From positions 4,216,001-4,280,000 of the forward strand of contig CAUWAG010000004.1 in NCBI GenBank assembly GCA_963556695.1: a stretch of DNA of 64,000 bases, written 5' to 3'. Below the pieces are notes generated by a model. That model did no database searches, was not told where the DNA came from, and was given only the letters and a program-made list of their open reading frames with translations. Positions within the stretch are counted from its first letter, which is position 1, and each line of letters begins with the position of its first letter. The position numbers and the translations under genes are program-made. Positions 56,074 through 64,000 of this stretch are shown here, one piece after another. This DNA is from Anthostomella pinea (lineage: Eukaryota; Ascomycota; Sordariomycetes; Xylariales; Xylariaceae).

Positions 56074-57010
56074 CCTGCAAGCTCTTCCTCACCGTCGTCA
56101 GAGGGCTAGCTGGTGATTGTGGTCACTAAAGTCCTCTTGCTATCCTGATATCGCTACCACTCTCTGTGTCTCATGGTGGAGAATGTCGTCTCCACCCCGA
56201 CAGTGACGACAAGGTGTCTGGACAGTTGATGAAAGTTGAAAAGACAATTGTTTTGGCATGCGCCCGAAATTTCTGATTTTTGCAAGCGTCGGAAAAAGAA
56301 ATGTGTCAGCCGCAATTCCAATCCCCCGGGACAGACGATGCTGAAAGGAGGCGTAGCTGAATTCGGGTATGCAGCCCGAACCACTTGTCTCAGCTGTGTC
56401 CGTCTTGCGCATGAAGAAATGACATTGTTCCTGCGCCATTGCCGTCATTCTGAAACATGCCGTGTTGAGTTCATTCGAACCTCGGCATCCCGACATTGGC
56501 AGTAGGACAAGATCATCTTCTGAATGGCTGGCGGGCTGGCGGGCTGCTCACACCGAAGCCGACGGCGAATGAATGGGCCACGCCGTCCACCATGCAAATA
56601 ACCACTACAGAACAGACGGTGTTATCACTGCGACGAATGAACCCATGACAGTGGCATACCTCCACCGGCGCCTCGTCTCGCCCTCTCGAGCCTGTGTGGC
56701 ACTCGGTCTGCACACCAACTTAAGCTATGTAGTAGATTTGACGCTGCGTCTATGCACCGGGATCAATGATTCACATGAAGCCACTGCATAATTCCGAATC
56801 CTGCACTTATTAAATCAGTAATTGTTATACCTCGGTCTTGTCTCTTATTGAAAAATAATAGATTATATTATATTATTACAAATTGCAAAGTCCTCCTATT
56901 ATAGAAGAGTTCAGGTTAATTAGCAAGTAAGTTAATAAATATTTTAGTTAAAGTTGAGAAGAGCAAGTTCTTTTCATCAATCTGCCCCCGATAGATAGCT
57001 GTTCTTGAAG
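56074..57010. other. Receptor upstream region, grading into AT-rich DNA
   Basis: 56074-56800 has no gene. 56810-56980 is strikingly AT-rich (for example AATAATAGATTATATTATA), typical of transposon DNA damaged by repeat-induced point mutation, and marks the start of the decayed right end. Confidence 0.5.
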
Positions 57011-57418
57011 GACCAGATGGATGACCCCAAGGTCATACAGCCGCAACAACGGGGATGGGCTCGTGAGCGGGACTGACTGTACTTATTATCTTGATACCTT
57101 CATAACCCTGCGATGCAGAGGCTCTGGGAGGCGTGGTTTGCACTACTGAGGAGCGATCCCCCACGTTAAATACAATCAATCAATCAATCAATCATGATAA
57201 ACTTATCATTATTTCCTGGACGGGAGGTGTACAGAGACTTGATTGATTGATGATTGATTGATTTTATTTATCGTGGGTACAGTCCCTCAACAGGGCAAAC
57301 CACGCCTCCCAGGGCCATTGCATTGCAAGGTTATAGAGGTGTCAGTCTAGATACATTCAGATCCGCGCACGAGCCTATCCTCGCTGTAGCGGTACCAACC
57401 TGGAGTGACCAGATGGTT
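57011..57418. repeat. Long imperfect palindrome (foldback element)
   Basis: Two arms of roughly 130-190 bp are inverted copies. The best conserved pair is GGGAGGCGTGGTTTGC (about 57128-57143) and GCAAACCACGCCTCCC; outward both arms keep GGCTCGTG and a GACCAGATGG-like end. Arms differ by many transitions. The centre contains ATCA/TGAT runs and CTGGACGGGAGGTGTACAGAGACTT, shared with the 21.4 kb element. Non-coding. Confidence 0.65.
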
Positions 57419-57710
57419 TTAGTCAATACCTAAGCACAATTCTGTCAGAAAAACCTCCTGTCTAGTGACAAAGCGACACAGTGAACCTCAGTCCTCTGGT
57501 AAACACATCGTTCCAGTAGCCGTTTGATATATGTCGCATTGGTGGGTGAAATAGGTATTTGTTATCTGCTGGCGAGGAAAACCACAAGGGGAAAAACCTC
57601 GCAGGAGTGGGTGTTATAGAGACAAGCTGCTTGGCTATCGGGCTCTGCGATAAGGGGCCTCTCCACTGTCGTGTGCTGGTTGTCGACTCGCACAAGCCGG
57701 GTTAGAAGGA

Positions 57711-57802
57711 GGCCATAGCAGGATTCGAACCCACTTGTTCTCGTCGCCCACCGCACAAACGAGAACACAACCAGGCGCATTTGACCATTGCGCCATACGG
57801 CC
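57711..57802 (-). tRNA. tRNA-like sequence (tRNA pseudogene or SINE head)
   Basis: Read on the minus strand, the A box TGGCGCAATGG and the B box GGTTCGAATCC match the RNA polymerase III consensus. GGCCGTA and TATGGCC can pair as an acceptor stem, GCGC/GCGC as a D stem, and GTGGG/CCTGC as a T stem. No normal 5-bp anticodon stem with a 7-nt loop forms; instead a long GTTCTCGT/ACGAGAAC hairpin fills the space. At 92 nt it is not a standard functional tRNA. It abuts a copia relic. Confidence 0.4.
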
Positions 57803-58260
57803 TGATAGCCTTCAAAGAACACCATCAAAACGCTATAGAGGCGGTCACAAAGAAGCTCAAAGCTACCTATAATCTGACAGGAGGAGAGCCACTACAGTGG
57901 TTCTTAGGGATAGAGATCATTAGGGACCAAAAACAACGGCTCATCTGGCTGTCTCAAGCCTCATATATCGACAAGATTACAAGCCATATCGACCGCAACA
58001 AGAAGTGCCCGGAGATCCCCATGAAGCCTCAAGAACTTTCCCAAGCGACGAGCTTGCCTCGCCAGCCTCAATCAACAGATACCAAAAGAAGATCGGATCA
58101 ATCCTGTACGTAGCAGTGATCACACGACTCGATATCTCTTTCGCTGCATTTCGGCTGTCACGTTTTAATACCAACCCAAACAATTTACATGCTGCTGCCG
58201 CAGAGCACCTATTAGAGTACCTAAAGGGTACCAGGTCTTTTGCTTTTCAGCTGGGGGGGT
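57803..58260 (+). mobile_element. Ty1/copia retrotransposon relic (reverse transcriptase C-terminal part)
   Basis: One frame reads YNLTGGEPLQWFLGIEIIRD, then RLIWLSQASYIDKI, the end of the copia reverse transcriptase. After about 58040 the reading continues in another frame with SINRYQKKIGSILYVAVITR, then LDISFAAFRLSRF and HLLEYLKGTRSFAFQL, entering the RNase H region. Both ends are missing and a frameshift separates the parts, so it is inactive. Confidence 0.8.
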
Positions 58261-59220
58261 GAAGATCTGCTGGAAACATGGAGCGATGCATCGCTTGCCG
58301 ACAACTGCCTTGACCGAAAGAGCCTAACCATCAACAACCACCGCCATTCCCCATTCCCCATTCCCAGTCCAGAGGTACCATCAACGACGGTACACCATGT
58401 CTGTTCATGAGGTATATATTGTGCATCTTGCTGTACCTCGCGATTTATTCAACTGATTTTGGACTTTCTGTTATTGGTTTACTCTTATAACCAATTTGCA
58501 AAATGGCCCAGGTTTGATTCCTTGTCGCATGATGGAGGCAATGTCACCTGGGCTTCCCTTCCCGCCTTTCCTGGTTGACCTCAGCTGCTGCCACGCGCCC
58601 AACGTTGTCGTCCCGGTAGTGTCTTCACGATGGCTGCCCCGGGCATCAAATTCCAATTTTTGCAACGTTAACTGTTTGGATACGATTGCTATGGCCTTCC
58701 CGCCTTCCTACCTTCAAGCTTATTCTCATTCCTGACACCACCACTGTAGCGATGACCTGGTCACCCAAACTTTCGTATCAATCCATAACCTGAACTGATA
58801 ACAGATAAGTAATGATATCTGTTTCTGACCCTTGATCACCTTCCTTCTCGTATCCTGAGCCCAAGCCCGTCGCTCACAGACAGTACACATCTTCCAGAAG
58901 GCAACGTCTCGAGCCACATAGGTACCTCGAACCCCGACACCTCGGCCGTAAACACACATAGCATCCATCTGAACGATGGAGGATGATCCTTAGGATTGGG
59001 AAGTACGTACACAAAACACTGCGCCTGCCAATACAGCAAAAGATGGCATCCGAAGCTGCAATCCACGATCCACAATCATATCACCATGCGCGACAGGGCA
59101 GCCCTCGTTAAGCTCTAGGAATGCTTTGACACGAAGCCCCTAAGGTTCGCACTCCCCTTCGATGTTGCCCTCATTCATCCCACGCATGGTGCCATGCGAT
59201 ACGAGCTGACTCATTCGCAG
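58261..59220. other. Decayed intergenic DNA
   Basis: No gene recognised. A CCATTCCCCATTCCC run occurs near 58347-58363. A B-box-like GGTTTGATTCC near 58510 has no matching tRNA fold. Confidence 0.4.
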
Positions 59221-59465
59221 GTCAACTGGGAGAAACTTGCTGCCAGAGCCGGTTTCAAGGACGCTGCCGCAGCCAGGGCCCACTACGAACCATTCCTCAA
59301 ACCCAACGGCCCAACACCTCCCTTACCACCCAAGAGAATCTCCACGATCTCAAGGACCGTCTCGAGCGAACCGAGGCCCGTCATGACGTCAAAAAGGAAG
59401 AGAGTAGCTATACTGATAGCTGTTTTGCCAGCGACGTATACGATATGGAGGACGACGAGGTCTAA
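59221..59465 (+). pseudogene. Small Myb/SANT-like fungal protein fragment
   Basis: After a plausible acceptor (CATTCGCAG) the frame reads VNWEKLAARAGFKDAAAARA, then HYEPFLK, the C-terminal half of the short Myb-like domain found in many fungal proteins. The acidic tail TQENLHDLKDRLERTEARHD then MEDDEV ends at TAA 59463-59465 but is in a different frame. No N-terminal exon was found. Probably a broken gene; an unseen intron is possible. Confidence 0.4.
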
Positions 59466-60217
59466 TGCGTACTCGGGAAATGCTCGCACATCATACAGGC
59501 ACGAATTCATAGTTCGATAGCCCAATTAGGAAGGGCATACGATCATTTGGATCTGAGACGGGGCAAGAGAATACGTTTGGGTTTCCCAGTGCGCTTATAT
59601 CCACTACTTTCCCTATCTATTCGGTCGTTATTCTCTCTCAAAGAGATTGCCCACAGCAACCTCTCGCTCCCTACTTGAAATCGCCTGTAGCTGCTGCTAT
59701 AGAAGGTCGATGCCTAATGACAGCAACAGACCGAATAAACCACCAGTCTAGTGTCCCGGACCAGGGGAATCGCACCCAGCGCTCTGACTGGCCCAGTGGT
59801 GGTAATAGTCCAGCATCCACAGCTACTATTACTACCCGTCTCTCGCTTTTGTACCGCACAGCAGCCATGTGCAGATACGTACTGCACACCCGAAGCGGGC
59901 TTCCCATCCAGTTCAGGCGGCATATGCCCAGGCAGGCTCGATTGCTATCTTCGTAACGTATTATCATTCCACCAATATAGCATCGGCTGTCTTTGCCCTG
60001 GCCATGTTCAATACAAGGTGTGATCTCGACAATGCCATCCAAGGCGCAGGATGAGTAGTGATGGTAGGGACTAAGAGACCTCTCCAAGACTGGAGCAGGG
60101 CATATGTCAAACCGAAGTTGCGGCTGATCCAAAGCGATGTCGAAAGATTTGCTGTGAGACTTGTGTAGGTCCGTGATGTAGATGATTGACGGAGTGTTCG
60201 GCAACTTGAGCCTGAAA

Positions 60218-60646
60218 TTAGACTGGTCGCATAACCGCATGGTGCCGTAAGGTCCAAATGTGACCTTTCGCCCATGATTTGTAGCAAACTAACAACTGTA
60301 TAAGTAAAGAAACTATAACGGTGGATATAATACCTACAGCCAAGGCAAAGGATACAATAGACGTGTATAGTGCAGTACCCGAGTATTGAGCCCTCGCAAA
60401 AATCGAGTCGATATGTTCCCCTTTGCTCATTAGAAAATGGACCCAAACGTTGGCGTCGGAAGGACAGCCATAACTGTTTATCTGTTGGTAGAAGTTCATC
60501 CTGGCACACGGCTTATACTCAAAAATCGAAATCACGTTGTTATCTATGCACTGTGCTGAATAGCCAAGGACATTAGCAGCATTGTATACAAAGCGTTGCA
60601 GGACGATACCGCTATAGTCTAATGGTCTTAGACTGAGATGGCCCAA
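60218..60646 (-). CDS. Hypothetical protein with one transmembrane segment
   Basis: A 142-codon open frame (MGHLSLRPLDYSGIVLQRF...). It has Cys residues (SAQCIDNN, KPCARMNFY, YGCPSDANVWVHF) and a strong hydrophobic segment (SIVSFALAVGIISTVIVSLL) followed by basic KSWAKG, giving a lumenal Cys-containing domain, a TM helix and a short cytosolic tail. The Cys-rich and hydrophobic pattern looks coding, and the text resembles a fungal lineage-specific family I cannot name. Upstream exons may be missing, and neighbouring genes are decayed. Confidence 0.35.
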   Translation of the reverse strand: MGHLSLRPLDYSGIVLQRFVYNAANVLGYSAQCIDNNVISIFEYKPCARMNFYQQINSYGCPSDANVWVHFLMSKGEHIDSIFARAQYSGTALYTSIVSFALAVGIISTVIVSLLIQLLVCYKSWAKGHIWTLRHHAVMRPV

Positions 60647-60953
60647 GTGTATTGATTGAGTGAGCTCGATGCCCGGCTCAGGTCAAAGGATTGCAGCTGA
60701 GCTTGCAGCAAATGAATCAGTATCCAAGGGCAAGATCTGGCAGACTTTGAGGCCCTACACAACCAGTTGGCACATTGGAATGGAAGTTTCTATGTTGACA
60801 GCTCACATCGTGTTGAACCCGCACGTGTGTACAGGACAAAGGGATCCGGCACCACCACAGATCGCCCATATTAGCAAGAAGCGACGGATTATTGGGTTCG
60901 AAGTGTAAGACCCTGACGCCGAAATGGTTACCCCTGATGTTAAGCTTGTGCTG

Positions 60954-61510
60954 TTATGAGATACTTCGGTCTTGATTCGATAACAAGCCAAGTACTGGGG
61001 GATTGTACAGTTTCGAAATATACCGATTCCCCTCTATTATTCTGTACCCGATGCGGATATCTAATGAGAGGTTCATGATTGTCTCTGACATGGCGACCAG
61101 TATGGCAACAATCTGCCCTGCTTTGGATGCAGAGTATTCGCGCACGAGATAGCCAGAAATCATGCACCACACTTCGGGGGGAAGGGCCCTAGGCCAATCT
61201 TGTTGTTGAAGCCTGCAGGACAGCTCCTGGTCCAGGATATTCCATCTTGTATTCATCCATGGCACAGACAGGGTGAATAAATACCTCATCACAAGCCGGA
61301 AATTGTTGCTCAATTGAAAAGCAGCAACTTGGCGACACTTCTGATAGAAGCCAGGAGCGGTCTTGCAGTCCGGTAAATTTACAGAACCTGTCTCGACAAT
61401 CAGGCTTCCTTCTTATATCGAGAGCTCGAATGTCCATCGTCAAGTCGGAAGTGTATCGTCGAGTTGTCCACTTCCACTGTGCATCATCATCAAAAACTTG
61501 ATATGTGCAA
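60954..61510 (-). pseudogene. Broken gene of a fungal family with an LPPEVW motif
   Basis: The frame beginning near 61510 reads VFDDDAQWKWTTRRYTSDLT, then MDIRALDIRRKPDCRDRF up to a stop after STTRLA. One base away in another frame it continues as ALPPEVWCMISGYLVREY, then LSLDIRIGYRIIEGNRYISK. LPPEVWxMIxxYLVRE recalls an F-box-like start found in many uncharacterised fungal proteins. The frameshift near 61190, with no intron signals, implies decay. Confidence 0.45.
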
Positions 61511-61939
61511 ACGGCTAAGAATTAGGTAGTAAGGTACCTGTGACAAAATCCCAGTCTTAAAGATAAAAGTGGCAAAGCCAGCATAGCTGCCCGTCGAAAT
61601 ACCGCCTGATGATAGGTTCCTCGTCTTTGTCTGAAGTTGACATTATGATCAAGATAGGTATAAGAAAGGTCAATCAAATTGGGTTGCTTGTGGTGAATGT
61701 GGAAATAATGGATGAATTGAGTTGCTGGTTGTGCTTTTACATACTGCAAGACTAGATCCCTCGGCGGTAGCTACCAGGACCTCCATGTTTGCTCCATCGG
61801 CTACCTGCCAACCCATGACGTGTTGGAAATACAGGACCAACCAATGAAATAAATATGGCCATAGCTGCCGCCTGGTGTTATCTTTCCTCGTCGTGAGACT
61901 CTTGCTTACGAGTAAAAGATAAGAATAAAAAGACAAGGA

Positions 61940-63112
61940 TCAATAAAAGTCAGGGTTCTTGGCCACGTACACGTGCCTCTTAGCTGTTAGGTACCGAATA
62001 TTATCCTTATTTTGCCACTTATCTCTGATCGAGGTCGTATACCGATTGTTGTGGTTAAGGTATGTGTACTCTGTAGCCCTCGACCTATGGGCTTCTCTCT
62101 TCACTGTGTAGTAGACGACGCGCCTGTTGTTCCACTCGAGACTGGCTGGTGGTTTCCCGCCAGTCCATCTGGGTGGGGCTGAATACCCCGCCTCCTGGCT
62201 CGCTGGCATGGGGTCCTCTTGGTAGCCTGCAGCAGCTGGAGGCAGTGCAGCCTGGGTCCCCACTCCATGTTCTTCTGCAGAACCCCCCGAGCCCTCTTCC
62301 CATGCGTCGGGGAAGGATGATGCCTGCCGGTTTAAGACGACATGGGGATCTGAAGTGCAGGTAGCGACAAAATTTTTGAAGATGGTACTGTCATGACCAG
62401 AATCGATCTCACAGTAGCGATTCAAGTCTGTTAATCTTCCAGGTCCATCGTCCATCGGCTCCTGTAGGTCCTTCTTCCGGTTGTTTGGATCTGGATACAT
62501 CTTGAAGGTACGGAAGAGCGTACTATAGGCGGTGAGTAGATAGATCTTGTCGATGCCTTCCTGTTGCAAAGAGGTTGCGCCAGCCGACTCGATCTATGAA
62601 TCGACTGCCTGGGTTTTCCTGCCGGGTCGTTTCAATTCCCAGTACGCGACGGAAACAATGCCCTTACTGGCGTTGTTGTCAAATTGTACATTGCGCCTCA
62701 GAGCCCAATTTACTCTTCTTAGATTCGTATCGTCTCCAGGAGGGGTCTCAGGAGTAGTGATATAGGTATCCGTGTCGGGGAAATATCGGCGCATCAATTG
62801 CCCCCAGAAAGCCGAAGTCACATATTCTTGTGTTGGGCCCCTAGCCTGAGTTTGCTGGTTTATCTTGTCGTGTAGCGTTCTCACAGCGCCAAATGAAGGG
62901 ACTACCGATTCCTCCGTGTGCGGGTCCCAATCTCCAGCGAGTGGTGGGAGATTCCAGCCTCTATCCACCCGTGCACTTGAGAGTGGGGGCAGATTGTTTG
63001 TATTCATTACTGGGTCGATTGAAAGAGAACGATCGTCATGCGGAACCACGCAGGCAAATACGCAAAAGGACAAAATGGACAAACGGTCAAACAGGGCCCA
63101 TTTTATAATCAC
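61940..63112 (-). pseudogene. Broken gene of an uncharacterised fungal family (in-frame TAG)
   Basis: Two long pieces lie in the same frame. 63112-62597 codes MNTNNLPPLSSARVDRGWNL, then TSAFWGQLMRRYFPDTDTY and VSVAYWELKRPGRKTQAVDS. TAG (62596-62594) interrupts, and the frame continues IESAGATSLQQEGIDKIYLL, then YSTLFRTFKMY, for another 200 residues. Sequence on both sides of the TAG reads as continuous coding text, and no GT..AG intron removes it. The WELKRPG block is reminiscent of fungal proteins with a nuclease-like fold, but I cannot assign a function. The tail (NNRRVVYYTVKREAH onward) may be read-through into non-coding DNA. Confidence 0.5.
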
Positions 63113-64000
63113 AACGAGAATGTGTTTAGCTGGATTGTATAGTGAGTATACATTACTAGCAAGTCAACAACGTGCGAGCAGTTGATCTCATCAGACCCTT
63201 GGGGATTGACAGATTTACCGGTGTGCTTTCATCTACCTAGACAGGCGCCGGGGCTTCACCCTGCATGCCATAATCTCTGTTCAGCCAATTGACGCTGATT
63301 CTGGTAAAGGATAGTTCCTTCCCGCAGCTCCATCCTCGAGAATCCCTACCACTTCCTTCTTCAGTATGCGTTATGGCGATCTTCGTAGCCAATGCGGCCT
63401 GGCGCTTTGACCAAACTTGTCCAGCGTTCTTGCCGCAGATCGATCGCCCGGAAGACCTACATCGCGTTCTCAATATATATCCAGTCGATTTACCTACACC
63501 GTCCTTCTGGCGGCCTGCACTCTGTTATCTGCAATCTATATCGGCCTTGAAGTTCGGCATGACCTGAAGCATGGAAATAATCCTTCGAACTGCTATATCG
63601 AGGCCCTTTCCGTGCAAGCATTGTCGTAGTGGAAGGTGCATCTATCTCTATAACATGTAAAACGGACAACTTCGGTAACCATGCAGCTAATAAATTCAAC
63701 CTTCTTTTGTCAAAGGTAACGAGATATTAGGAACCTGAGTTTAATTGAGGTCGGACAGCATGTGGGAATTGCAAGTCCTTGGAACTGTACGTCAAATACC
63801 TGTAGGCTGCCGATTCACCCATGAACTCGCACTGTTGCTGCGCAAGGCAGGGCTTTTCAATGACGAAGCAATTGGCCTCATATTCGACTTATTAGGAATT
63901 GTTGAAGATCAGGGTGGTGATGGGTGGATTAGTGGGGGATTGGCGGTGTACGCATAATATTGTCCACATAGTAAAGCTGTCCAAGCTAAAAAACAAGACC
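63113..64000. other. Window end, no recognised gene
   Basis: Only short overlapping open frames. 63289-63567 (plus, 92 codons) has no family feature. Confidence 0.4.

Noticed and set aside
58490..58530. B-box-like GGTTTGATTCC
   Set aside because: No A box upstream and no stems; chance match.
59744..59830. tRNA-like B box (GGTGCGATTCC, minus)
   Set aside because: One mismatch in the B box, no A box at the right distance, and no cloverleaf.
59671..60240. 189-codon open frame on the minus strand
   Set aside because: Other frames are also open over much of it, and there is no family feature; I could not choose among them.
1..64000. CRISPR arrays, riboswitches, bacterial operons, phage
   Set aside because: The sequence is eukaryotic with spliceosomal introns; no direct-repeat/spacer arrays or prokaryotic gene packing are seen.

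Overview
This 64 kb window is nuclear DNA of a filamentous ascomycete (Pezizomycotina). Sordariomycetes is my best inference. Genes are interrupted by short introns, mostly 48 to 150 nt, with GT..AG ends and CTAAC/CTGAC-like branch sites. Intergenic spaces run to 0.3-4.6 kb. Gene families include a Zn2Cys6 regulator, a Ste2-type pheromone receptor, a fungal OSCA/CSC1 channel, an UNC93-like transporter and GH127. There are no operons, CRISPR arrays or prokaryotic signals. All gene models were built by eye from reading frame, splice consensus and family knowledge; no database was searched.

Left half (1-33 kb), mostly intact conserved genes: the 5' part of an ornithine decarboxylase antizyme gene with a +1 frameshift site (minus strand, runs off the left edge); a Yippee-domain protein; D-aminoacyl-tRNA deacylase (DTD1); the CCR4-NOT subunit NOT3/5; a GH127 beta-L-arabinofuranosidase whose first intron carries a small inverted-repeat element; a C2H2 + Zn2Cys6 transcription factor that looks C-terminally truncated; a 4.6 kb stretch without a recognisable gene; a C2H2 protein with a QYDEA repeat; NADP-isocitrate dehydrogenase; an alpha-arrestin; an acyl-protein-thioesterase-like hydrolase interrupted by one in-frame stop; a class II aldolase/adducin-domain protein; and an UNC93-like MFS protein.

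Middle (33-56 kb): a small secreted double-psi beta-barrel protein, an OSCA/CSC1-type channel, a decayed cytochrome P450, a secreted thioredoxin-reductase/GliT-like flavoprotein, an unrecognised multi-exon gene, a 4-coumarate:CoA-ligase-like enzyme, a SET/NAP histone chaperone, a mitochondrial rhomboid protease, a divergent Tpt1/KptA-fold protein that seems to lack catalytic residues, and the alpha-factor-type pheromone receptor (STE2/pre-2).

Right end (56-64 kb) is a decayed accessory region. It holds a long imperfect palindrome, a tRNA-like sequence with intact A and B boxes next to a Ty1/copia relic, and several broken genes of fungal lineage-specific families (frameshifts, in-frame stops). 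One short sequence motif (GGTGTnCnGAGACTT) recurs in three inverted-repeat elements across the window (9.5, 21.4 and 57.2 kb), suggesting a dispersed non-autonomous family.

The genes do not form one pathway. The main points of interest are recoding or disruption (antizyme frameshift, hydrolase stop), an apparent Tpt1-fold pseudoenzyme, and the inverted-repeat family.
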